NCBI RefSeq assembly: GCF_001399975.1
Contig: NZ_LKBD01000017.1
Coordinates: forward strand, 1-64,000
DNA: 64,000 nt
From: Pseudoalteromonas sp. P1-9
Lineage (GTDB): Bacteria > Pseudomonadota > Gammaproteobacteria > Enterobacterales > Alteromonadaceae
Direction of reading: 5' to 3'
The notes under the pieces were generated by a model. The model had not been told where the DNA came from and did no database searches. It was given only the letters and a program-made list of their open reading frames with translations. Positions 42,428 through 50,598 of the stretch are shown here, one piece after another; position 1 is the stretch's first letter, and the number at the start of each line of letters is the position of its first letter. The position numbers and the translations under genes were made by a program.

Positions 42428-44824
42428 ATGGGGCTGTTATTAGACTTTCGCTATGCGCTACGCAATATTGTTAAATCACTGCGTTTTTCACTGTTAATGA
42501 TATTTATTATGGTAGGCAGTTTAACCATTTCATTAATTGGCTTTAACTTTATTCATACCATCGCGTTTTCGCACTCAAGTTTTAATCATAACAAAGAAGA
42601 TATTCGCATCTTAAAGGTATGGAATTCGTTATCATCGCAACGAGAATTTACTTATTCGATGTTAGATGGATTTAAACAACTGGATGAGGTCGAATCCCTT
42701 GATAGCTGGATCACCATCAAGCGCAGCAGTTTATGGTTAAGCACGCAACATTATGGTAAGCATTTCCGAGCATCCTATGTTGATCCGTCATTTTTTACGT
42801 TTTTGGGACAAGAGCCGGTGCTTGGGCGAGGCTTTAAAAAAGTCGATTACACCAATAATTCGCCAGATGTAGTGGTTATTTCACATATCGTATGGCAGCA
42901 ACTATTTCAGGGCGATACCGCTGTACTCGGTAAACAATTAAACGTGGCAGGTAAACCGCATACAATTGTTGGCGTAATGGAAAAGCGTAATCATTTTCCC
43001 ATTTTTTCAAAGGTTTGGCTGCCATTAAAGCAGGCGAACATGAAGCCTGATGATGGTATCGATATTCTTTATAAGTTACCAAATGCTGAATTTGAACGCA
43101 CCTTCGAAACGAAACTCGCTCATTATTTTTACAATGCAATTAAAGAAAAAGTTAGTGACAGTAATAAACAAACCGGGCAGGGAGTGCGTATTGAGTCGCT
43201 TACCTTGGTTGAGCTCAATACCGATGGCGAAGCCGTATTCGTATTTGGTTTATTTGTGTTTGGTATTGTGATTGTGCTGTTTATTTCAGGCGTTAATATT
43301 GGCAACTTACTGTTTGCGAAAATTATGGAAAAGCAAAAGGAGTCTGCTATTCGCGCTGCAATAGGCGCAACACAAAAGCGTGTGATCCAGCAGCATGTCA
43401 CCGAAGGTTTAATATATTGCATTGTTAGCTGGATATTTACCTTGATCTTTACATCGTTAGGGTTAGAAATACTGAATTTTTACATGAATGTGATGTTTGG
43501 CGGAAAAATGCCGTATTGGTGGTATTGGCATTTAAATATGCAAACAGTTTTAGTCTCGCTTTTACTATTAGCCATTATTTTTACATTTGCCGTGTTACTA
43601 CCTGCATATAGATCGGCTAAGTTTAATATTAGCAATGTACTTCGCGATGGCACCCGAGGCGCGACAGGTAAAGAAACCACATTGATGTCGCGACGTTTAT
43701 TATGCGTGCAAGTATCATTGGTGAGCTTTTTGCTAATGATTGCAAGTACTGTTGGCTATGTGATGTATTCAATTGCAACGAATATCGATGGCGAGCGAGA
43801 AAAAGGCGTTTACTCAGTTTATTTAGACTTTGATAATAATGATGAGCTAACCAACGACGAGCAATTAACACTAATAAATAGTTTAGCCGTGGGGCTTTCA
43901 AAACAAGACAATATTATTGATGCGGTGTTGTTTGATTCACATATAGATGCTGACGTACTGTACCCAAATGGTGATATTTATAATGATCAATTTATTAGTA
44001 TCAGTGCAGAGTCACATTTGTTTGAGCGTGAGTTGTTAACTGGGCGAAATTTCAATAGCAATGACAACAGTGAATCAAAACCTGTTGCAATCATTAGTGA
44101 GTCACTTGCTAACGCTCTATTTGCTAAAAAAAATGTACTCGGGTCGCAACTTATGTTGCAAGACGCAATGTGGCCAAGTGTTGAGATTATCGGCGTTGCA
44201 AAAGATGAAATTAGTGGTGTATCAGGTGACTCGCGCCATGAACTTTACTTTAGTTTACGCCAAACCCATTTTATGGATGACAGTGTAAATATTCGATTAC
44301 TAACCGATAACACGGCAAATGAGGCGTTGGAGGACTTCTATCGCGTTAAGATGCAGTTATCTCATGATTTAACGATGTATTACATGTTCGACCATTACGA
44401 TAACCACACATCCATGATCAATTCATTTGCAGCGATTATTTATGTATTTTTAATTGTAGGTGGTTTCGCTCTAACGCTATCACTAATCGGTATTTATGCG
44501 ATGGGTATTAGTAATATCAACAAATCTCGTTATGAGATAGGCATTCGCCGCGCGATTGGTGCTAAAGATAGTCAAATTATGCGGTTATTTATTAAAAAGA
44601 ATATTACGCATATTTTGTATGGAATTGGTACGTCGTTGTTAGTGTTTGGCATTCTATGTTATCTTGCAGAAAGCTTTTTAAGAGGAAATGTGCCAATTAA
44701 CATTATGTTAGAGGCAGGTGCATTGACTGTAGTTGTGGTACTTGCAGCGGTTTGTCTCGCATTATATGTACCAGTAAGGCACGTTATTAAACAGCAGCCT
44801 GCAACAAGTTTAAGAATGGATTAA
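42428..44824 (+). CDS. double-length MacB/FtsX-type ABC permease
   Basis: 798 residues built as two tandem FtsX permease units. Unit 1: transmembrane helix near 18-42, MacB periplasmic core (60-250), three helices about 265-400 with the coupling segment MEKQKESAIRAAIGATQKRV. Unit 2: helix near 430-455, periplasmic core (470-650), three helices about 675-790 with KSRYEIGIRRAIGAKDSQI. So a single chain would replace the usual permease dimer. With the adaptor and ATPase it should form a MacAB-like exporter, moving substrate from the periplasm rather than the cytoplasm. Substrate unknown. Confidence 0.9.
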   Translation: MGLLLDFRYALRNIVKSLRFSLLMIFIMVGSLTISLIGFNFIHTIAFSHSSFNHNKEDIRILKVWNSLSSQREFTYSMLDGFKQLDEVESLDSWITIKRSSLWLSTQHYGKHFRASYVDPSFFTFLGQEPVLGRGFKKVDYTNNSPDVVVISHIVWQQLFQGDTAVLGKQLNVAGKPHTIVGVMEKRNHFPIFSKVWLPLKQANMKPDDGIDILYKLPNAEFERTFETKLAHYFYNAIKEKVSDSNKQTGQGVRIESLTLVELNTDGEAVFVFGLFVFGIVIVLFISGVNIGNLLFAKIMEKQKESAIRAAIGATQKRVIQQHVTEGLIYCIVSWIFTLIFTSLGLEILNFYMNVMFGGKMPYWWYWHLNMQTVLVSLLLLAIIFTFAVLLPAYRSAKFNISNVLRDGTRGATGKETTLMSRRLLCVQVSLVSFLLMIASTVGYVMYSIATNIDGEREKGVYSVYLDFDNNDELTNDEQLTLINSLAVGLSKQDNIIDAVLFDSHIDADVLYPNGDIYNDQFISISAESHLFERELLTGRNFNSNDNSESKPVAIISESLANALFAKKNVLGSQLMLQDAMWPSVEIIGVAKDEISGVSGDSRHELYFSLRQTHFMDDSVNIRLLTDNTANEALEDFYRVKMQLSHDLTMYYMFDHYDNHTSMINSFAAIIYVFLIVGGFALTLSLIGIYAMGISNINKSRYEIGIRRAIGAKDSQIMRLFIKKNITHILYGIGTSLLVFGILCYLAESFLRGNVPINIMLEAGALTVVVVLAAVCLALYVPVRHVIKQQPATSLRMD

Positions 44825-44830
44825 GGTTTC

Positions 44831-46198
44831 TTGAAAACAATTTTAGTTGTCGACGACTCGCTTGATATTCAAGCGAGTCTTAAGTTCTTTTTAGAAGACG
44901 AAGGGTATCTTTGTCACTGTGTACTTTCACCTGATACAGCGCTTGATTATGTTGCGAAAAACAGTGTCGATTTAGTGCTACTTGATATGAATTTTAGTCA
45001 AAATACAACAAGTGGCGCTGAAGGCTTAGGTGCAATTGAAGCGCTGAAAGAATTAGACCCACTTTTGCCCGTGGTTGTAATGACGGGCTGGGCAACGCTT
45101 GATTTAGCCGTCAAAGCGTTAACCACAGGGGCTGCCGATTTCATCGAGAAACCATGGCAAGACGAGCGCTTAGCCCATGCAATTAAACTTCAGCTAAACA
45201 CGCGACGTGACAAACAAGATTTAGCGCGTTTAACCCAAGAAAAACAACGTACAATTGCACACCAATCCGCACTACACGCATATAGCAAACAAAAGCAGCA
45301 AGTTTTGAGTCAACTCGAAAACTTAGCAAAAAGCGATATGAATATACTGCTAACGGGTGAAAACGGCACGGGGAAAAGCTATTACGCGCAGTTTATTCAT
45401 CAGAATTCGACGCGCTCAAGGGCAAGCTTTATCGCACTCAATATGGGGGCGCTGAGCGATGAATTATTTAACTCCGAAGTGTTTGGTCATAAAAAAGGGG
45501 CGTTTACTGGCGCAAGCCAAGACCGTTTAGGAGCGTTTACTTTAGCTGAAAATGGCACCTTGTTTTTAGATGAAATTGCTAATTTGTCTGCGCAATCACA
45601 AGCAAAGTTATTGCATGTGCTTGAAGAGCGAAAGTACACGGCCCTCGGTAGCAGCAAGGTGTTAGAAAATAAAGCGCGTATTATTTCTGCAACCAATGCG
45701 GATCTATCTGAAGCAATTGCAAACGAGCTATTTCGCCAAGATTTATATTACCGTTTAAACACAGTTGAAATTGAAATCCCACCGTTAAGATCTTGCAAAG
45801 ACGATATTCTACCGCTAGCAAACCAATTTTTAACGTCATTCTGCAAGCAATACGATAAGCCTGCTTTGTCACTAACACAGTGCGCCAAACAGGCACTGCT
45901 TAACTATAGTTTTCCGGGTAATGTTAGGGAGCTGAAACATATTATTGAGCGCGTTATATTTATGGCGAATGGACAGCAAATAACTGCTCAAGATTTAATG
46001 TTAAGTTCAACAACAAGTAATAATAAACCTAATGTACAACACTCCATTGATATGACGCTCAGTATCGATGAAGTCATAGAACAAGCATTATTGTCGCGAC
46101 TCGAACACTTCAATGGCAATGCATCAAAAGCGGCCAAAAGTTTAGGTATGTCGCGCAGTGCTTGGTATCGCAAAATGTCTAAGTATGATGCGGTTTAA
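44831..46198 (+). CDS. sigma-54-dependent response regulator (NtrC family)
   Basis: 455 residues. Receiver domain with acidic pair Asp8/Asp9, phospho-acceptor Asp52 (LVLLDMNF) and Lys107; AAA+ domain with Walker A GENGTGKS (176-183), the sigma-54-contacting GAFTGA loop (223-228), Walker B LFLDE and DLYYRLNTVEIEIPPLR; C-terminal Fis-type HTH (NASKAAKSLGMSRSAWYRKM). All parts needed to activate a sigma-54 promoter are intact. Start is TTG at 44831 with AAGG six bases upstream; it follows the permease by 6 bp and overlaps the kinase gene. Confidence 0.95.
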   Translation: MKTILVVDDSLDIQASLKFFLEDEGYLCHCVLSPDTALDYVAKNSVDLVLLDMNFSQNTTSGAEGLGAIEALKELDPLLPVVVMTGWATLDLAVKALTTGAADFIEKPWQDERLAHAIKLQLNTRRDKQDLARLTQEKQRTIAHQSALHAYSKQKQQVLSQLENLAKSDMNILLTGENGTGKSYYAQFIHQNSTRSRASFIALNMGALSDELFNSEVFGHKKGAFTGASQDRLGAFTLAENGTLFLDEIANLSAQSQAKLLHVLEERKYTALGSSKVLENKARIISATNADLSEAIANELFRQDLYYRLNTVEIEIPPLRSCKDDILPLANQFLTSFCKQYDKPALSLTQCAKQALLNYSFPGNVRELKHIIERVIFMANGQQITAQDLMLSSTTSNNKPNVQHSIDMTLSIDEVIEQALLSRLEHFNGNASKAAKSLGMSRSAWYRKMSKYDAV

Positions 46199-47468
46199 CG
46201 CGTTTTCGGGGCGCTGGCTGACAAGCTTGCTGTTATTGATACTCGTCAATGGCTTACTGATCACTCATAGTTACCCGTTAGCGCTTATTTTATTGGTAAA
46301 TCTAACCTCAGCATTATGGTTTTTAATCGAGACCTATCGCGATGCGATAGCTAAACGCAATACCATTAATTTAATCGACACATTATTGATCTCGTTACGC
46401 CAAGGTGAATATGCGATTAGAGCAAATGAGGCACAAGATAGCGCGCTAAGTTCTACCGTTGAGCACTTAAATGCCCTTGCAACTAAAATGCAACGAGACC
46501 AGCGGTTAGTTGCCGAGCAACAAGATTTGTTAGCGCAGATTATTGAGAAGGTTGATTTTGCACTCTTGGTGTTTAACGAACGTAGCTGCATATTTAGAAA
46601 TCAATACGCGGCGCAAACATTCGATGCAAGTAATCAAAGTAATATTTGGGCTTGGTACAAGGCATTACTAGCCAATCAACAACAAGGAAAAGTGGCCTTA
46701 ACAATTGATGGCAAACAGCATGCATTTTTAATTGAGCAGTCGCACTGTCGTATCGGTGATCAGAATTACGTTTTGTTAGTATTAAAGCAATTGGATTCCA
46801 TTTTATATCAACAAGAAAAAGACGCGCTTAAAAAGTTTGTTCGTATCCTAAGCCACGAGATTAATAATACACTGGCGCCAATAGGCACAGTAGCACGCAG
46901 CCTAAATAAACGGCTCGCAAATGACATTGACAGGGACAGTTTTGCAACGGGTTTAACATTAATTAATGAACGTGCGAATTACTTAAAGTCGTTTATGGAT
47001 AACTATGTGTCATTGGCAAAATTACCAGCGGCTAACAAAAATATTGAAAGCTGTGACGCGTTATGCAAACAGTTAACGGCAATTTATCCAGACATTAAAA
47101 TTCAATATGAGCAAAATTTGTTTGGCTTTTTCGATATTAGTCAGATAAAGCAAGTGCTCTGCCATTTGATTAATAATGCACGTGAAGCATCTAGCCCATC
47201 ACCAGATGTTTCATTAAAACTTAGTGCTAACCAAACTGACATTATAATTGACGTCACTGATACTGGCCCTGGTTTTTCAAATTTGGAAGACGCCGGCACT
47301 GCGTTTTATACAACAAAAAGCGGCGGTAACGGTATTGGCTTAATGTTGTCACGCGTAATTATTGAAAATCATGGTGCGGCACTTAAACTTCAAAACCAAA
47401 CAGAGGGTGGGGCGTGGGTGCAATTCTCATTGGAGCGGGTTATTAATAATACAAATTCACTTAAGTAG
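46185..47468 (+). CDS. sensor histidine kinase with minimal periplasmic loop
   Basis: About 427 residues. Two N-terminal transmembrane helices (approximately 10-26 and 31-48) joined by only a few residues (THSYP), so there is no periplasmic sensor domain. Then a linker helix, a PAS-like segment (EKVDFALLVFNERSCIFRNQYAAQTF), dimerisation helix with phospho-acceptor His224 (ILSHEINNTLAPIG), N box LINNAREAS, G1 DVTDTGPGF, G2 GGNGIGLML. The start lies within the end of the regulator gene: ATG at 46185 or 46188 is preferred over the TTG-like start at 46158. Cognate partner of the preceding regulator by position; likely senses through the membrane or through the transporter. Confidence 0.92.
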   Translation: MMRFNAFSGRWLTSLLLLILVNGLLITHSYPLALILLVNLTSALWFLIETYRDAIAKRNTINLIDTLLISLRQGEYAIRANEAQDSALSSTVEHLNALATKMQRDQRLVAEQQDLLAQIIEKVDFALLVFNERSCIFRNQYAAQTFDASNQSNIWAWYKALLANQQQGKVALTIDGKQHAFLIEQSHCRIGDQNYVLLVLKQLDSILYQQEKDALKKFVRILSHEINNTLAPIGTVARSLNKRLANDIDRDSFATGLTLINERANYLKSFMDNYVSLAKLPAANKNIESCDALCKQLTAIYPDIKIQYEQNLFGFFDISQIKQVLCHLINNAREASSPSPDVSLKLSANQTDIIIDVTDTGPGFSNLEDAGTAFYTTKSGGNGIGLMLSRVIIENHGAALKLQNQTEGGAWVQFSLERVINNTNSLK

Positions 47469-47572
47469 CAGAGCATCTTAGTGGTCAATTGATCAAAGAA
47501 AGTGCCTATTGGTTGGTAAACAACCTGATCTCGGGATAATAAATTACTTTCTAGCAGCTACTTTTACTTATT

Positions 47573-47631
47573 ACTGCGTTAGATTTGTTTGCAATAGGCT
47601 CGCTATTGACGCACAAATTTGCCTTGTACTA
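47573..47631. repeat. structured intergenic element, probably a dispersed repeat
   Basis: The stretch starting CTGCGTTAGATTTG and ending CAAATTTGCCTTGTACT folds on itself: CAATAG/CTATTG around a GCTCG loop, then ATTTGT/ACAAAT outside. From memory, Alteromonadales genomes contain many intergenic pieces of the form TGCGTT...stem-loop...GCCTTG. Only one copy is in this window, so its repeat status is inferred. Confidence 0.4.
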
Positions 47632-47750
47632 AGACAAACTATCAAGCTAGAAGGCATGAAATAACATAACTCATATATTTCAAATATTTAGTTAACTTCT
47701 TAACCCGAGTTAAGGTTAACTAGCATTCTAAAGATAACATGATACAAACA

Positions 47751-47774
47751 AAAAAAGCGCCAATTGGCGCTTTT
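47751..47774 (-). terminator. fur terminator
   Basis: AAAAGCGCC / GGCGCTTTT hairpin with an AATT loop; on the minus strand it continues into a T-run. 19 bases past the fur stop. Confidence 0.85.
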
Positions 47775-47792
47775 AAATCATCGACTTAACAA

Positions 47793-48236
47793 TTAGCTGT
47801 TATCGTCCGCATATTTTTTACATGCTTCTTTATCTTCACACTCACCGTAAAGGTAAAGCGAGTGGTTTGTTAGCTTGATGCCGTTGTCTTTAGCAATCTC
47901 TTCTTGACGCGTTTCAATCACGTCGTCTTCGAATTCAACTACTTTACCGCACTTTAAGCATACCAAGTGATCATGGTGTGTGCTGCCAGCTAGTTCAAAT
48001 ACTGATTTGCCGCCTTCAAAGTGGTGACGGGTAACAATACCTGCATCATCAAATTGGTTAAGAACACGGTAAACAGTGGCAAGACCAATTTCTTCGCCTT
48101 TATCTAATAAGATTTTATATACATCTTCAGCGCTGATATGTTGATTATCTGGCGACTGTAAAATCTCTAAGATTTTGATTCGCGGCAGTGTTACTTTTAA
48201 ACCTGCTTTTTTTAGCTCTAAATTGTGATCAGTCAT
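47793..48236 (-). CDS. fur: ferric uptake regulator Fur
   Basis: Fe(II)-dependent repressor. 147 residues from the ATG at 48236 (beginning MTDHNLELKKAGLKVTLPRIKILE as E. coli Fur begins MTDNNTALKKAG); a TTG just upstream is not needed. Winged-helix VYRVLNQFDDAGIVTRHHFEGGKSVFEL, metal-binding HHDHLVCLKCGKVVEF with the CxxC, and a second cysteine pair CEDKEAC near the end. Follows fldA by 83 bp; same order as in enterobacteria. Confidence 0.98.
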   Translation of the reverse strand: MTDHNLELKKAGLKVTLPRIKILEILQSPDNQHISAEDVYKILLDKGEEIGLATVYRVLNQFDDAGIVTRHHFEGGKSVFELAGSTHHDHLVCLKCGKVVEFEDDVIETRQEEIAKDNGIKLTNHSLYLYGECEDKEACKKYADDNS

Positions 48237-48290
48237 CAACTTGGTCTCGTTTTTCTATTGTTTTGTCTATATTTGCACGACGTTTTAGTA

Positions 48291-48311
48291 AGGCTATACT
48301 AGATATAGCCT
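48291..48311 (-). terminator. hairpin between fldA and fur (weak terminator or processing site)
   Basis: AGGCTATA / TATAGCCT stem with a 5-base loop, just after the fldA stop. On the minus strand the following bases (TACTAAAACG) are not U-rich, so read-through into fur is likely. Confidence 0.45.
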
Positions 48312-48319
48312 AATGTAAA

Positions 48320-48847
48320 TTAATCTTCTAATTCTGCCAAGCACATTTCATCATACACTTGAGCACACCAATCCTTAATGCGCTTTTCTGTTAGTTCAGG
48401 CTGACGGTCTTCATCAATACCTAAACCAACAAAGTGGTTATCATCAACTAATGCTTTTGACGCTTCAAATTCATAACCTTCAGTCGACCAATGGCCAACA
48501 ACAATAGCGCCACGTTCAGTAACGATATCGTTAATCATGCCCATAGCGTCAAGGAAGTACTCGGCGTAATCTTCTTGGTCGCCGCAGCCAAAAATAGCAA
48601 CTAGCTTACCGTCGAAGCTAATTTCTTCCAGTTCAGGGAAGAAATCATCCCAATCGCATTGCGCTTCGCCGTAATACCAAGTCGGGATACCAAATAAAAT
48701 TAAATCAAATTCAGCAATGTCCTCTTTTGAGCTTTTAGCGATGTCATGAACATCCACCATTTTCTTACCTAGCTCTTTTTGAATTAGCTTGGCGACGTGC
48801 TCTGTATTACCTGTATCACTACCAAAAAAAATGCCTACGCTTGCCAT
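48320..48847 (-). CDS. fldA: flavodoxin FldA
   Basis: FMN electron carrier replacing ferredoxin, e.g. in methionine synthase and ribonucleotide reductase activation. 175 residues; FMN phosphate loop FGSDTGNTEHVAK, LFGIPTWYYGEAQCDWDDFFPEL (Trp/Tyr stacking loops) and FGCGDQEDYAEYFLDAMG. Long-chain type. AAAGGT precedes the ATG. Lies between ybfE and fur. Confidence 0.97.
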   Translation of the reverse strand: MASVGIFFGSDTGNTEHVAKLIQKELGKKMVDVHDIAKSSKEDIAEFDLILFGIPTWYYGEAQCDWDDFFPELEEISFDGKLVAIFGCGDQEDYAEYFLDAMGMINDIVTERGAIVVGHWSTEGYEFEASKALVDDNHFVGLGIDEDRQPELTEKRIKDWCAQVYDEMCLAELED

Positions 48848-48853
48848 AGTTTA

Positions 48854-49132
48854 TTACCTTTTTGTCGCTAATTTCTCTTGTAATATAATTTCTATTAATG
48901 CGCTTCGACTCACGTTCTGCTCTTCAGCCATATCATTTAATGCTTGATATAGCTCTGAAGACACCTTGAATTCGACGCGTTTTAAACCACGTGCTTTATC
49001 ACGTTTAAGCTGATTACGCTTATTGATTTTAAGCTGTAATTCTCGTGGTAAGGGGTTGGTTTTTGGACGCCCCGGTCGCTTATCGTGTTCAAATAAGTCT
49101 CGGGTCGTTCTGTCAGATTCCGCTTTGGCCAT
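48854..49132 (-). CDS. ybfE: YbfE-type ribbon-helix-helix protein (LexA-regulated in E. coli)
   Basis: 92 residues from the ATG at 49132, beginning MAKAESDRTTRDLFEHDKRPGRPKTNPL like E. coli YbfE; the longer frame to 49216 runs through DUF2788 and is not needed. KRVEFKVSSELYQALNDMAEEQNVSRSALIEIIL looks like a ribbon-helix-helix DNA-binding unit. In E. coli its gene is LexA-controlled; no full LexA box (CTGT-N8-ACAG) is visible upstream here. The ATG overlaps the DUF2788 stop by one base. Confidence 0.9.
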   Translation of the reverse strand: MAKAESDRTTRDLFEHDKRPGRPKTNPLPRELQLKINKRNQLKRDKARGLKRVEFKVSSELYQALNDMAEEQNVSRSALIEIILQEKLATKR

Positions 49133-49353
49133 TATCCAACTCCAGCACCTTGCCAAAATACCTGAATAAGCCCTTTCGCAATAAACCCAGAACAGCCTAA
49201 AAACAGCACTAACCAAACGACGTAACGCCCAAATTTAGGAACGTCACCTTTTTTTAAAACGTCTTGGATTGCCATACCGATTAAAAAGAATATTCCGGCT
49301 AAGCCGAAATAGAGTCCAAGTATATCAATACCATCTAATAATTTATCTAACAT
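49132..49353 (-). CDS. DUF2788 family small membrane protein
   Basis: 73 residues from the ATG at 49353 (MLDKLLDGIDILG). Two transmembrane helices: LYFGLAGIFFLIGMAIQDVL and YVVWLVLFLGCSGFIAKGLI, with a short polar loop KKGDVPKFGR. Family of unknown function that accompanies ybfE-fldA-fur in marine gammaproteobacteria. First gene of DUF2788-ybfE-fldA-fur. Confidence 0.85.
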   Translation of the reverse strand: MLDKLLDGIDILGLYFGLAGIFFLIGMAIQDVLKKGDVPKFGRYVVWLVLFLGCSGFIAKGLIQVFWQGAGVG

Positions 49354-49695
49354 TATTATTCTGTATCTGCGCGAAAACGGCCGCAACTATAGCATAGTAA
49401 GCCGTTAAATACATTATCAAAGATCAAAAATAGTACCACTTTAAAAAGTGTGGTTTTTACGGCTAACAAAATCACAAATAAGTAAATCCGCTTGGTGTGT
49501 TTTTGTTTTGTATTTAAAGCATTTTAGTGTGTTTTGTAAATTTCGCGTACGCTAATAACATCACGTATAAAAGCGTGAATTTAGTGAATGTAATGAATAG
49601 CAATTTACTAAATGTATAAGACATGGAGGGGAAAAGAACCTAACGAATCGTTTGCATGTTAAAAACAGCTAGGCTCTTTATAAAAACAAAACTAA
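49354..49695. other. intergenic region between DUF2788 and ybfF
   Basis: 342 bp, AT-rich, no credible frame. Holds the operon promoter near 49390, a dyad around 49434-49455 (CCACTTTAAAAAGTGTGG), and a long-loop hairpin 49634-49672 (AAAGAACCTA / TAGGCTCTTT, one mismatch). A purine-rich GGAGGGG at 49625-49631 precedes it. The latter pair could be the ybfF 3' structure or a small RNA; undecided. Confidence 0.5.
49386..49394 (-). promoter_or_regulatory. extended -10 promoter of the DUF2788-ybfE-fldA-fur unit
   Basis: On the minus strand the sequence TGCTATAGT (TGn plus TATAGT) lies about 33 bases before the DUF2788 ATG. No convincing -35 element. This is the only good -10 I find upstream of the operon. 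Confidence 0.45.
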
Positions 49696-50466
49696 TTAAT
49701 CCGCACTTAAAAACTGTGCTATTGCCAAATTCACTTGGCTTGGTTTTTCAGCATGTAACCAGTGACCTGCACCTGCGATGATCTTGGCTTTCGCATTTGG
49801 GAAAAGCGCGGCAATTTCACCGCGATGGGCTTCTAAAATGTAGTCTGAGTTAGCACCTTTTATAAATAAGGTTGGCTTTTTAAAGGCATCACCTTGCGGC
49901 TTATCTAATATATTATCGTACGATGCAATTAATTGAGACAAATTAAAGCGCCATGCAAACCCGCTATCTGTTTTTGCGAGGCTCTTTAATAAAAATTGCC
50001 TAATACCAGCCTCATGAATGTACTCTGCCAATTGTTTATCGGCGTCGCTGCGGTTTGTGATTGCCTGTAAATCAACATTATTTAATCCATTAAATACTTG
50101 TTGATGACGCGGTGAATATTTAGTTGGCGCGATATCAAGTACAACTAATTTTTCCACACGGTTACTATTAGTTAACGCCATTTGCATTGCGACTTTGCCC
50201 CCCATAGAGTGACCAATCACAATTGCACGGGAAATAGTTAACTCATCTAGCAGTTTAAAAACATCATCTGCCATCGCATTGTATGTCATTTCGCTATGGT
50301 GAAATGACTGTCCGTGATTACGTAAATCAATGTTGATTACACAATTTTGTTCGCTTAGGGGTTTTGCGATTACATTTAAGTTTTCTTTTGAACCAAATAG
50401 TCCATGAATAATGACAATTGGCAGTGCGTCGGTTTTCTCACCTAGCTGATTGTAATTTAATTGCAT
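49696..50466 (-). CDS. ybfF: alpha/beta hydrolase, YbfF-type esterase
   Basis: 256 residues, alpha/beta-hydrolase fold. Oxyanion region IIHGLFGSKENL, NIDLRNHGQSFH, nucleophile elbow GHSMGGKVA, late acid in LFIKGANSDYI and the catalytic His in GAGHWLHAEKP. E. coli YbfF is a small acyl-CoA/ester hydrolase of unclear role. Divergent from seqA, as in E. coli. Confidence 0.94.
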   Translation of the reverse strand: MQLNYNQLGEKTDALPIVIIHGLFGSKENLNVIAKPLSEQNCVINIDLRNHGQSFHHSEMTYNAMADDVFKLLDELTISRAIVIGHSMGGKVAMQMALTNSNRVEKLVVLDIAPTKYSPRHQQVFNGLNNVDLQAITNRSDADKQLAEYIHEAGIRQFLLKSLAKTDSGFAWRFNLSQLIASYDNILDKPQGDAFKKPTLFIKGANSDYILEAHRGEIAALFPNAKAKIIAGAGHWLHAEKPSQVNLAIAQFLSAD

Positions 50467-50550
50467 AGGAGTCGCTAAACTAATGTAAAAGCTGCATTGT
50501 GCCGAGTGAAACTTGAAAAAGCAAACATAGAGAAATGAATTTAAACTGGG

Positions 50551-50556
50551 TATACT
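50551..50556 (+). promoter_or_regulatory. -10 element of a candidate seqA-pgm promoter
   Basis: TATACT in the context CTGGGTATACTATG, about 42 bases before the seqA ATG. The -35 region is not clear. Candidate only. Confidence 0.4.
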
Positions 50557-50598
50557 ATGCGGGATTTTTGCTAAATTCGTCTAACAATTAGGATAACC

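Larger units (their letters stand above)
47469..47792. other. intergenic region between kinase gene and fur
   Basis: 324 bp without a credible gene. It holds an imperfect-palindrome, repeat-like element at 47573-47631, a short dyad around AACCCGAGTTAAGGTT (about 47702-47717), and the fur terminator at 47751-47774. No tRNA or known RNA seen. Confidence 0.6.

Noticed and set aside
46158..46184. Earlier start for the histidine kinase
   Set aside because: It would overlap the regulator gene by 41 bp, uses a non-ATG start and lacks a ribosome site; the ATG pair at 46185/46188 is better.
49354..49400. LexA box upstream of the ybfE operon, as in E. coli
   Set aside because: Only one half (CTGTAT near 49361) is present; no matching ACAG at the right spacing.
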